Source: Caulifigura coniformis (GTDB taxonomy: Bacteria; Planctomycetota; Planctomycetia; Planctomycetales; Planctomycetaceae). Taken from it: DNA of 64,000 bases. This document shows positions 8,930 through 17,241 of the stretch, piece by piece. The first letter of the stretch is position 1; the number at the start of each line of letters is the position of its first letter. The DNA is taken from contig NZ_CP036271.1 in the NCBI RefSeq assembly GCF_007745175.1, forward strand, positions 5,468,314 through 5,532,313, in the 5' to 3' direction. The notes below the pieces were generated by a model, which was not told the DNA's origin, searched no databases, and saw only the letters and a program-made list of their open reading frames with translations. A program made the position numbers and the translations under genes.

Positions 8930-10063
8930 TCAGGCAGCGGCGCTCAGAGGACTTTCGGGAACAAGCAGGTCGACCAGTTCCTGGTTGACCTGGTGCACGT
9001 CGAACTTCGCTTCAGCGAGACGACGACTCTCGCATCCCATCATTGCTCGCAGTGCCGGATCACTTGCAAGTCGCAACATCGCCTCCGCAAGCCGGGCGGA
9101 ATCCTGGGAAGGGACCAGCAACCCGTTCCGGCCATCGATCACTGTCTCGCGACAGCCCGGCACATCCGTGGTGATGATCGGACGGCCCATTCCCATCGCC
9201 TCCTGTGTCGACCGCGGGACACCTTCGCGATACGAAGGAAGGATGTACACATTGCTGGCAGCGATCGCCGGCCGGACGTCGTCTGTCTCGCCGAGGTATT
9301 CGAGTCCGCACGAGCGCTCCCATTCCCGAATTTGCGAGAGGGGGATCGCACATGGACTGTCGTAAGGCGGCCCGAGCAGCTGGCAGACGGCTTGGGGGAA
9401 TGCCTGTTTCACCTGCCGGACCGCCTCGGCGTATTCGGCGATTCCCTTTTCGCGAAGCAGGCGGGCGATCAACAGGAACCGCGGCCGGTCGTCCGGCAGC
9501 TGTGCGACCGGAAATTCGCGAAGGTCGATTCCCGAGCCGTTCACGCGCCCGATCTGGTCGGCCGCGACGAGACGGCGGCTGACGAATTCGTTGCAGTCGT
9601 CGGAGTTCTGGAACACCACGCGTTGGTAGCGCGAGAGTGCGGAACGATAAAGCTCGACAACAACGCGGCGCAAGGCCCGCCCCTTCCAGTCTCGCGGCAG
9701 AAACGCCGAACCCAGACCTGTGACCAGGGCCACGCGGCGGGGAACCCCCGCCGACGCCGCGGCCCAGCCGCCATAGATCACAGGCTTCACCGTGTAGCCC
9801 AGGTAAACATCCGGTCGTTCTTCAGCGAGGACGTGCGTGAGGTTCCTGACGACGGCCAGTTCCTGAACCGGGTTGCGGCCGGTCCGGCTGAGCGGAACAG
9901 CGCGGAAGCGGACGCCCCACGCCTGCAACTGGCTGCGGACTGCCGGATCGTTGTCGCCGGCGCAGGCAATGACGTCGTGCCCCAGTGCACAGAGTCGCTT
10001 CAGAAGGTGACCGCGAAAGTTCACCAGCGACCGGGCCAGGCCTCCCATCACAACAATCCGCAC
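8930..10063 (-). CDS. Glycosyltransferase, family 4 type
   Basis: A 377-residue GT-B glycosyltransferase. The N-terminal domain opens with VRIVVMGGLARSLVNFRGHL and contains DVYLGYTVKPVIYGG; the C-terminal nucleotide-sugar domain has RFLLIARLLREKGI and the signature YILPSYREGVPRSTQEAMGM. This is the WbpH/CapM-like layout seen in N-acetylgalactosamine-type transferases. The start is GTG 10063: GGGAG lies 8 nt ahead and the beta-strand begins immediately. Longer upstream reading in this frame runs into the previous gene. It sits 50 nt after the neighbouring glycosyltransferase. The sugar transferred is unknown. Confidence 0.9.
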   Translation of the reverse strand: MRIVVMGGLARSLVNFRGHLLKRLCALGHDVIACAGDNDPAVRSQLQAWGVRFRAVPLSRTGRNPVQELAVVRNLTHVLAEERPDVYLGYTVKPVIYGGWAAASAGVPRRVALVTGLGSAFLPRDWKGRALRRVVVELYRSALSRYQRVVFQNSDDCNEFVSRRLVAADQIGRVNGSGIDLREFPVAQLPDDRPRFLLIARLLREKGIAEYAEAVRQVKQAFPQAVCQLLGPPYDSPCAIPLSQIREWERSCGLEYLGETDDVRPAIAASNVYILPSYREGVPRSTQEAMGMGRPIITTDVPGCRETVIDGRNGLLVPSQDSARLAEAMLRLASDPALRAMMGCESRRLAEAKFDVHQVNQELVDLLVPESPLSAAA

Positions 10064-10113
10064 GCGCCAAACTCCCTTTCCAGATTCTCTGAAGCCGATC
10101 CGCGATCCACGAC

Positions 10114-11259
10114 TCAGGCCGCCCTGCGTCCCGATGCCTTGATGACCGACATCCACAACTCGTGATAGCGCCGGGCGATCACGCCAATCTCGTAGTGCTC
10201 TTCCATCCGGCGACGCGCCCGGCGACTCAACTCCTTCCGGTCTTCCGGAGTCCGCTGAAGAATGTTGAGGCACGCCGCCGCCATGGCGCGGGCGTCTCCG
10301 ATGTCGACCACGCGTCCCGCATCGCCGACCAGGCTGGCCGAATCGCCGACATTCGTCGTGACGACGGGCACGCCGCAGGCCAGTGCCTCGCCGATGGAGT
10401 TGGAAAACGCCTCGCTGGTCGATGCGCTGACGGCGATGTCGAGCGACGCCTGGATCTCCGCAATGTCACGGCGCTCGCCCAGCAGATGGAACCGATCGGC
10501 GCAGGCGGTCGATTGCACAAGCGACTGGAGCGGCGCGTTCGCAGGCGTGATGTCCGTGCCGCACAGCACGAAATGCGCGTCCGGAGAGGCCGCGTGCAGC
10601 CGGTTCATGGCGTCGACGAACGTCGGTTGTCCCTTCAGTGTGGAATAGCGCGACATCAGGCCGATCAGAGGCGTGGATGCCGCCAGCCCGAGCGATTGAC
10701 GCAGCGCACTTCGCGCGTCGTCGTCCGGCCGGAAACGCGAAAGATCGAACCCGTTCGGAATCAGCCGCATCCGCGTCGCGGCGTAGCCCGCGGCAACGTG
10801 CACATCGAGCCCGGTCTGTGAATTCACGACGATCGCACTGGGGCCGCGGCTGGAGAGCTTCGCACTGGCTCGGGCCGCGAGAAGCGTCGAACGGCTGTCG
10901 AGACCTGGCGTGAGTGTGGCATGACGGACATTCCAGACGACCGGGCATCCGGCTACCGCCTTCGCCGCCAGGAGCCCCATCAGATCGGCATGGTACAGCC
11001 ATGTCTGGAGGACGTCGGGACGATCGGAACGCAGCAGCGAGCACAGCCGCCACAATGCCTTCGGGTGCGGTCGCCCGCGGTTCATGCCCAGCGTGTGAAC
11101 CGGCACTCCCATCGCCCTCAGTCGCGGAGCGCAGCCTTCATCGCCCGTCATCCCGATCACGGTGAAACGCACACGCGGATGCAGTGCTTCGACGAGCTTC
11201 GCCAGCATGACGGGCGTGCCGCCAATGCCGAGTCCGGTGATGAGATGACAGACGTGCAT
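10114..11259 (-). CDS. Glycosyltransferase, family 4 type
   Basis: A 381-residue GT-B enzyme. The N-terminus has HVCHLITGLGIGGTPVMLAK, the substrate-binding glycine-rich loop typical of the family, then DVLQTWLYHADLMGLLAAK. The C-terminal domain has LIGLMSRYSTLKGQPTFVDA and the SASTSEAFSNSIGEALACGV motif carrying the conserved glutamate pair. ATG 11259 is chosen from where homology starts; no good Shine-Dalgarno site is visible. It begins 20 nt after the asnB stop codon, so translation is probably coupled within the operon. Confidence 0.9.
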   Translation of the reverse strand: MHVCHLITGLGIGGTPVMLAKLVEALHPRVRFTVIGMTGDEGCAPRLRAMGVPVHTLGMNRGRPHPKALWRLCSLLRSDRPDVLQTWLYHADLMGLLAAKAVAGCPVVWNVRHATLTPGLDSRSTLLAARASAKLSSRGPSAIVVNSQTGLDVHVAAGYAATRMRLIPNGFDLSRFRPDDDARSALRQSLGLAASTPLIGLMSRYSTLKGQPTFVDAMNRLHAASPDAHFVLCGTDITPANAPLQSLVQSTACADRFHLLGERRDIAEIQASLDIAVSASTSEAFSNSIGEALACGVPVVTTNVGDSASLVGDAGRVVDIGDARAMAAACLNILQRTPEDRKELSRRARRRMEEHYEIGVIARRYHELWMSVIKASGRRAA

Positions 11260-11279
11260 GGAGAAAGGGAGTTCGATAT

Positions 11280-13223
11280 TCAGGCGGCCCGACGGTGTGC
11301 GATATCCGTCCGCTGGCGATCCTGCCACGACTGGAACATCAGGATCGGCCACAACCTCGCAGAGGCGTCGACTTTCCCGGCTAGATGCGCCATCCACGCG
11401 GAGCGAACGACCGCGGAGTTCCAGTAGCCCTCGCGCCGCAGGCGGCCTTCCGAAAGCAGGTCATCGCCCCACGTCCGCAAAGGGCCTCGCAGCCAGGCGC
11501 TGACGGGCACTGCAAAGCCCATCTTCGGTCGGTCGAACAGCTTCCGCGGAACGTATTTCTCGAGCACCTGCCGCAGCAGCCACTTCCCTTCGCCGTTGCG
11601 AAAAATCATCGACATCGGAAGCCGCCAGGCGAACTCGGCGATTCGGTGATCCAGCAGTGGTGATCGCGACTCCAGGCTGACGGACATCGTCGCCCGGTCC
11701 ACTTTCGTCAGGATGTCGTCGGGCAGGAAGTGCATCGAGTCGAGAAGCATCATTTCCCGGTATCGATCCCGCAGGGGACGCGCGAGGCTCGCCCCCGGGC
11801 GGTCGTCGGCCTGCAGCACCACCTGCTCCGGCGATTTCCACGACGACAGGATCTGCCTGTACGCATCCTGGAATGACTTCGCCCCGACGACCTGCGAGCC
11901 GTGGTAAACCTTCCTCAGGAATGATCCGCGGCCCGATCGCCCCAGTCCGGGAATTGTCCGTGCTCCAAGTGCCGCCAGTTGCCGGAGCGGAGACGGAATC
12001 CAGCCGACGGCCCGCCACAGCGAATCGGCTCCTGCGAACCTGGCGTACCCGCCGAAAATCTCATCGCCACCGTCACCCGAAAGGCTGACGGTGACCGACT
12101 GGCGGGCCAGTTGAGACACGAGGAAGGTCGGGATCTGTGAGGAATCCGCGAACGGTTCGTCGTAGATGTCCGGCAGCCGCGGAATGACGTCCATCGCCTG
12201 CTGCGCGGTGACATACAGCTCGGTGTGATCCGTCCCGAGATGCCGTGCGACGGCGGCGGCATGGGGCGCTTCATTGAAGCCCGCCGCATCGAAGCCGATG
12301 GTGAACGTGCGGATCGGCCGCCTCGACTGTCGCTGCATCTGGGCGACGACGAGGGATGAGTCGATCCCGCCGGAAAGGAACGCTCCCAGCGGCACATCCG
12401 CCACCGACTGCCCGCGGATCGAATCAGAGAGCAAATGATCAAGCTGACAGACGCCCTCGTCGTCGCTCCCTTCAAAGGGGGCCAGCTGCGCGAGCGCGAA
12501 TTGCTCTTCGATGTTCCAATAGGGGCGCGGAGTCTGAAGCCGGTTGAACGTCACGTCGCGATCCCAGATCGACAGGATCGTTCCCGGCCGCAGCTTGGAG
12601 ATGCCGCGGTAGATGCTGCGCGGGGCGGGCACATAGCCATGCCGGGCAAAGGCCGTCAGGGATGCGCGATCCACATCCCGCGCGCAGGCCGGATGGTTCT
12701 CGAGGGCTTTCAGTTCCGAACCGAACAGCAGGATGCCGTTCTGGACGCCGTAGTACAGTGGCTTTTCTCCGAACCGATCACGCGCCAGCTGCAGGGTCCG
12801 TTCGCGGAGGTCCCACACGGCGATCGCAAACATTCCAACGCACTTTTTCAGCGTCGCATCGAGGCCCCATTCTTCGATGGCTTCGAGCAGGATTTCCGTA
12901 TCCGACTGCCCGCGAAAATCGTTCACACCCGATTCGAGCAGTCCCCGTTTCAGCTCCCCCGCGTTGTAGATTTCCCCGTTGAACGCCAGCACCGTGGCGC
13001 CCGATCGCGAAACCATCGGCTGAGCCCCTGCCGCTGACAGGTCGCGGATCGCCAGCCTCCGGAATCCGATGGCCACGCCCGAGGGCTCATCGCACCACAC
13101 GCCAAGATCATCCGGGCCGCGCGTGACGAGCGTGTTGGCCATGCGCTGCGCACGATCGGACAGGGCGGCTTTGGAGAGCGCCCGCCCGACCACCGGTTGC
13201 CAGAATCCCGCGAATCCGCACAT
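11280..13223 (-). CDS. asnB: Asparagine synthase (glutamine-hydrolysing)
   Basis: A 647-residue class II amidotransferase. Cys2 of MCGFAGFW is the N-terminal nucleophile that releases ammonia from glutamine, with FNGEIYNAGELK and QSDTEILLEA supporting the glutaminase fold. The synthetase domain has the ATP-pyrophosphatase loop LSGGIDSSLVVAQ near residue 287 and SLSGDGGDEIFGGYARF. AsnB homologues inside polysaccharide clusters are thought to amidate sugar carboxylates or peptide parts rather than make free asparagine; its place between glycosyltransferase genes here fits that, but the substrate is inference. Confidence 0.93.
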   Translation of the reverse strand: MCGFAGFWQPVVGRALSKAALSDRAQRMANTLVTRGPDDLGVWCDEPSGVAIGFRRLAIRDLSAAGAQPMVSRSGATVLAFNGEIYNAGELKRGLLESGVNDFRGQSDTEILLEAIEEWGLDATLKKCVGMFAIAVWDLRERTLQLARDRFGEKPLYYGVQNGILLFGSELKALENHPACARDVDRASLTAFARHGYVPAPRSIYRGISKLRPGTILSIWDRDVTFNRLQTPRPYWNIEEQFALAQLAPFEGSDDEGVCQLDHLLSDSIRGQSVADVPLGAFLSGGIDSSLVVAQMQRQSRRPIRTFTIGFDAAGFNEAPHAAAVARHLGTDHTELYVTAQQAMDVIPRLPDIYDEPFADSSQIPTFLVSQLARQSVTVSLSGDGGDEIFGGYARFAGADSLWRAVGWIPSPLRQLAALGARTIPGLGRSGRGSFLRKVYHGSQVVGAKSFQDAYRQILSSWKSPEQVVLQADDRPGASLARPLRDRYREMMLLDSMHFLPDDILTKVDRATMSVSLESRSPLLDHRIAEFAWRLPMSMIFRNGEGKWLLRQVLEKYVPRKLFDRPKMGFAVPVSAWLRGPLRTWGDDLLSEGRLRREGYWNSAVVRSAWMAHLAGKVDASARLWPILMFQSWQDRQRTDIAHRRAA

Positions 13224-13252
13224 CGTTCAGTTCCGTCGGTGAGACCTGGGAT

Positions 13253-14398
13253 TCACGCCGCCTGCTGAGCGCCAGCACAATCGGCGAACAGGAGGTCCTG
13301 ATACTGCTTCACAATTGATTCCAACCCGAAGTGCAGCCGGGCACGTTCCAGAACCTGTTCTGCGACGGGGGCGAACCAGTCGTCTTTCCATTCCTCGAGC
13401 GACGTCGTGATCCGATGTTCCTGGCCGAGGATCTGCATCACCTCGCGCGTCCCCCCCGGATGATCCAGCACAACTGTCGGGCGCCCGGCCCCGATCGCTT
13501 CGAGCAAGGCGTTGGGCATCCCCTCGAAGCGCGACGGCAGTACGAACAGGTCCGCATGGGCGAGATGCGTCCCGACGTCGGCCGAAAAACCCGCCAGGTC
13601 GATCCGGGAGGCGAGTCCGAGATCGCGGATCTGCTGCTCCAGTACTCCCCGCTCCGGTCCTTCACCCAGAACCGTGAGCATCGATCCGGGGAACCGCTCG
13701 AGCAGGGCGGGGAACGCCGCAATGAGTCGGTCGAATCCTTTGGGGGGAGTCAGCGAACCGACTGCCACCAGTCGCTTTGCTTCCGCGCGCGTGTGTTGCC
13801 CGGCGAGAGAATTGGCTTGAACTGTCGATTCGACCGGGTTGAAGATCCGGACGATGCGAGCGGACGGCACGCCGAGCCGTTCTTCGATCATCCCGCGCAT
13901 CCCGTCCGTCAGCGCGACGACCGCGTCCGCCGAGCGATACGCCCGTTTGAGCAGCGGACCACGGAGCCCTCTCAGGTGGGCCGGCTCGAAATGGTTGATG
14001 CTCACTTCTCGCAGAAACAGACGCGTGGAACGTGGCAGGAATGGACGGCAGAGCCCGGCCACCGTGTTCAGGTGAGAACTCGTCGACAGAATCGCTCGCG
14101 GACGAAGCTTCCTGGCCAGTTGCACGAGCGACCAGCCGGCCTGCCTCGCTCGCGGAGCGCGGAGGTCATGGACGGTCACTCCGGGAGACAGCCTTTCGAG
14201 CCAGTAGCCTTCGCACTGGCAGAGGCCGAGATGCATGTCCATTCCCGCGGCGGACAGTCCATTCAGGAGCAGCGTGAAAACACGTTCGGCCCCACCGCAG
14301 CGCAGGGAGGGGATCACGAACAATCCGCGCGGACGTTCCCCGGCTTCAGGAACCCCTCGCAAAGCGCTCTGCGCATCCCTGGCTCGCACTTCGACCAT
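13253..14398 (-). CDS. Glycosyltransferase, family 4 type
   Basis: A protein of about 381 residues with a GT-B fold. Landmarks are FVIPSLRCGGAERVFTLLLN near the N-terminus, a sugar-binding half with STSSHLNTVAGL, and the C-terminal VAVGSLTPPKGFDRLI and LPSRFEGMPNALLEAIGAGR motifs. GGAER-type N-termini are typical of WaaG/PimB-like enzymes using UDP- or GDP-sugars. I start at ATG 14398; a longer in-frame reading to 14608 lacks homologous sequence and would cross the divergent promoter region. It is the first gene of the minus-strand polysaccharide operon, 29 nt before asnB. Confidence 0.88.
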   Translation of the reverse strand: MVEVRARDAQSALRGVPEAGERPRGLFVIPSLRCGGAERVFTLLLNGLSAAGMDMHLGLCQCEGYWLERLSPGVTVHDLRAPRARQAGWSLVQLARKLRPRAILSTSSHLNTVAGLCRPFLPRSTRLFLREVSINHFEPAHLRGLRGPLLKRAYRSADAVVALTDGMRGMIEERLGVPSARIVRIFNPVESTVQANSLAGQHTRAEAKRLVAVGSLTPPKGFDRLIAAFPALLERFPGSMLTVLGEGPERGVLEQQIRDLGLASRIDLAGFSADVGTHLAHADLFVLPSRFEGMPNALLEAIGAGRPTVVLDHPGGTREVMQILGQEHRITTSLEEWKDDWFAPVAEQVLERARLHFGLESIVKQYQDLLFADCAGAQQAA

Positions 14399-14690
14399 CC
14401 GTGGCCGCCCCTCTCCCCATCCTGATTTTCGTGACCCGGTCCTGAAAGACCGCGGCAGCATCCCCTCCAGAACTGGCGATTCTTCCCACAAAACCAAGGA
14501 AATGGTCAAGCGGGATCCGTTTTTCGCGGCACGGCGCAATGAATCGAACTCCGTCTTCGGGCAACGGCTCTCCGCGAATGACATTGACCGGCGAACGGAA
14601 TTCCTCATAGAAGCCCGGGGCAGGGCGGGGGCCCCTTGCAGTCACAGTGATCGTTCTCGCGGGGGGAGCGCCGCACACGGCGGTCGAGAC

Positions 14691-15977
14691 ATGCAGCTCG
14701 TATTCCTGATCGTCGCCGGCATCGGACTCTGCTACCTGCTCACGGCCCATCGCCGCTGCGACGTTTTCAGCCTGGCGTTTGCCGGTGCGTGCCTCTACTT
14801 CCTCCCGGCGTTTTTCGGATCTGTGCCGGGCGGATTCAACGACGAGCTTCCCGTTCCGATCGAACCTGAGACCTATGCGGTGATGTCGACGGTGCTCGGC
14901 GCGATCTTTCTGGGCGCCTGGACCTGGGACCTCGGTGGCAGCCGTTCGCTCAGCGACGAACCGCTCCGAAGCGATGGCCTCTCGACGAGCGTGGCCCTGG
15001 CACTGGCGGGGGCCGCACTGGTGATCGCGGTGTATGTCGGCGGCGCTCGACTGTTCTCCGCCTACAAGGAAGACGTGCTCGACGGAGCCTCGCGATTCTC
15101 CATGCTGACCGGCGTCGGGGCCGCCCTCGCGGCTGCCCTCGCCGTCGCGCAACGACGCTGGACGGCCTGTCTCGTCGCCGGGGTCCTGCTGCTGTTTACC
15201 GTCTACATCGGGCTCCGTGTCTACTTCGTGATGGCGATCATCGCCAGCTTCCTCGTCCATCTGCAGGGGCAGGGGCCACAGCGACTCTACATCCGGAACT
15301 TCACCGCGATCACCTGCGCAGCGCTCCTGGTAATGACGGTTTTCGTCTACAAGTGCATTTACGTGCTCGTGAAGATGGGCGACTTCGACCAGATCCTCGC
15401 CATGCTGGTCGACTCCGAGTTCTATCTGGACGCCGTCATCAGTTCGGAGCCCTTCACCACGCAGCTCGTGCTGAATGAGGTCGTCCGGACGGGCTTCGAG
15501 ACCGAGATGGACTACATCCTCTATTCGGTCGTCGGACAGCTCACCTTCTTCAGCGGTGAGGCGGGACTCGTTTTCCGGTCATTCAACAACCTGTTCCAGC
15601 CCGCCCTGTTTCCCGAAGTCGAATGGGGCATGGCGAACAACATCTGGGCCCAGATGTATGCGGCGGGCGGCTGGCCGCTGTTTCTGGCGTTCCTTGGAGG
15701 CTTCATCGGGACCTTGAGAATCGCCGCACGAGCGATGGCGACCGCACGCGCCTCGAACCGATGCGGAGTCGCGCTGGCGACCGCCTATTGGGCCTTCTAC
15801 ATCCACCGCAACGACCTGGGCTACGAACTGAGCGAACTCAAACGCGTCCTCCTCGTGTGGGGCGTGGTGGCCATCGTTTCCAGCGCCGGCCGTCAGCGGG
15901 AGCAGGTTCCTGCGACTCGCGGGCCGGATGTCAACAGACCCATCCGGGCGCCGCAGCGCACCAGGCTCGCGGCCTGA
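14691..15977 (+). CDS. O-antigen/exopolysaccharide polymerase-like membrane protein
   Basis: A 428-residue protein with about ten hydrophobic segments, starting with QLVFLIVAGIGLCYLLTA. A long periplasmic loop (residues about 230-300, with DFDQILAMLVDSEFYLDAVI and SGEAGLVFRSFNNLF) is followed by further helices and a short cytoplasmic tail. This layout and its position, divergent from the glycosyltransferase operon, suggest a Wzy-like or O-antigen ligase-like enzyme that joins lipid-linked repeat units. These families diverge so strongly that the call rests on topology and context. No flippase (wzx) lies in the window. Confidence 0.6.
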   Translation: MQLVFLIVAGIGLCYLLTAHRRCDVFSLAFAGACLYFLPAFFGSVPGGFNDELPVPIEPETYAVMSTVLGAIFLGAWTWDLGGSRSLSDEPLRSDGLSTSVALALAGAALVIAVYVGGARLFSAYKEDVLDGASRFSMLTGVGAALAAALAVAQRRWTACLVAGVLLLFTVYIGLRVYFVMAIIASFLVHLQGQGPQRLYIRNFTAITCAALLVMTVFVYKCIYVLVKMGDFDQILAMLVDSEFYLDAVISSEPFTTQLVLNEVVRTGFETEMDYILYSVVGQLTFFSGEAGLVFRSFNNLFQPALFPEVEWGMANNIWAQMYAAGGWPLFLAFLGGFIGTLRIAARAMATARASNRCGVALATAYWAFYIHRNDLGYELSELKRVLLVWGVVAIVSSAGRQREQVPATRGPDVNRPIRAPQRTRLAA

Positions 15978-16004
15978 CGCGCCCCACAAGAGAACGCGTT
16001 CGAC

Positions 16005-17195
16005 TCAAAGGCCGACTGCAGCGAGCGCGCTCGGCGACGCCCCCTCGGGCGTTTCGGTCGGTGCCCCGGTTGCGGCGCGGAACGCCGCCTGGCTGAGTTC
16101 CTGGAGCGGAACCGGGTGGTCAGCCACCTCGGCGCAGCGGGAATCGCTTTGGCCGATCACCTGGCCCCCCGGGACGGATCCGCCGGCAATCAGTGCGGAC
16201 CAGCAGCGCGTCCAGTGATCGCGCCCGGCCGTGCGGTTGATGCGTGGCGCGCGTCCCATTTCACCGGTGCACACCACGAGGCAATCGTTCCACAACCCGG
16301 TCGACTGCAGGTCATCGAGGAACCCCGACATGGCCCGATCGAACTGCGGACACAGTGTCCGGCCATAGTCCTGGAGAGTTCCGGGAGCGGAGCCAGCCCC
16401 GTGGGCATCCCAGGTCGCGTGACCATTCAGCGTCTCGAACAGATTCACCGTCACCCAGCTCGCGCCGTACTCCACGAGCTGCCGCGCATTCCACAGCCGA
16501 CGGCCGAAGCTCGTGTGCCCGTACGCTTCCTGGATTTCATACGGCAGCTTGTCGAAACGTTCGGCGTACACCGTTCGCGGCGGAGCTTCGGCTGCCTCCA
16601 CGATCCCGTCACGCACGATCGCAGGGGCAAATCCGCCTTCGGCGCCAGGGCCGTCCGCAGGGAACGCCTGGGCGGGATCCAGATGCAGGCGGGCTGGCGT
16701 GACGACATACGCCGGCACCGTTGTTTCATCGCTGAGCGATTCGGTCTGCGGCATCCGGGTTCCAAACGCCGAACCCGGACCCTTCCGGCTTCCGAGGGTC
16801 CCGCCCTGCAGAAGCTGCAGGCCTGTTTCGTGGATCGGAGCGGCCGAATGGTAGACCGACCGGACGAGCGAAAACCTCCTGGCCCGTTCGGCAAGTCGCG
16901 GAAGTGTTTCGCTGAGGAACACACCGCTGACCGCCGTTTCGATCGCCCGATAGGGGCCCCGCGATTCCTTGGCCGCAGTCGGCTTCGGGTCGAACGTCTC
17001 CAGCGCACTCGCGCCGCCGTTCATCACGACGAGCACGACTGTCTTCGGCCCGCGCCCAAGCTGGGCGCGGAGCTTCGCGGCCCGCTCGGCCGCCGGAAAA
17101 CCAACAACACTCAGTCCTCCGACCGCGAGAAAATCGCGACGGGAAACCGGGCGGCGAGACGGCTGTGCAGACTTCTTGGCCATTCCAACATCCAT
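16005..17195 (-). CDS. DUF1501 family Tat-exported protein
   Basis: A 396-residue protein with a twin-arginine leader (SRRDFLAVGGLSVVGF at about 18-33) and the alkaline-phosphatase-like DUF1501 domain: VVLVVMNGGASALETFDPKP near the N-terminus, SLVRSVYHSAAPIHETG, an AYGHTSFGRRLWNARQLVEY segment, NGHATWDAHG, and VVCTGEMGRAPRINRTAGRDHW, where His and Asp resemble sulfatase/phosphatase metal ligands. The family is greatly expanded in planctomycetes, often beside DUF1549/1553 proteins, with no proven activity. An alternative ATG at 17183 is equally plausible. It follows the broken Gfo/Idh/MocA gene on the same strand, separated by a hairpin at 17203-17232. Confidence 0.9.
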   Translation of the reverse strand: MDVGMAKKSAQPSRRPVSRRDFLAVGGLSVVGFPAAERAAKLRAQLGRGPKTVVLVVMNGGASALETFDPKPTAAKESRGPYRAIETAVSGVFLSETLPRLAERARRFSLVRSVYHSAAPIHETGLQLLQGGTLGSRKGPGSAFGTRMPQTESLSDETTVPAYVVTPARLHLDPAQAFPADGPGAEGGFAPAIVRDGIVEAAEAPPRTVYAERFDKLPYEIQEAYGHTSFGRRLWNARQLVEYGASWVTVNLFETLNGHATWDAHGAGSAPGTLQDYGRTLCPQFDRAMSGFLDDLQSTGLWNDCLVVCTGEMGRAPRINRTAGRDHWTRCWSALIAGGSVPGGQVIGQSDSRCAEVADHPVPLQELSQAAFRAATGAPTETPEGASPSALAAVGL

Positions 17196-17202
17196 GAAAA
17201 CT

Positions 17203-17232
17203 TCAAAGCCCGGCGACAGGGCCGGGCTTTGA
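17203..17232 (-). terminator. Hairpin between the Gfo/Idh/MocA and DUF1501 genes
   Basis: TCAAAGCCCGGC pairs with GCCGGGCTTTGA (17203-17214 with 17221-17232). On the minus strand it is followed by a short T-rich tail (GAAGTTTTC). It sits between the oxidoreductase stop (17242) and the DUF1501 start, so it would terminate or attenuate read-through. Confidence 0.6.
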
Positions 17233-17241
17233 TTCCGCAGA

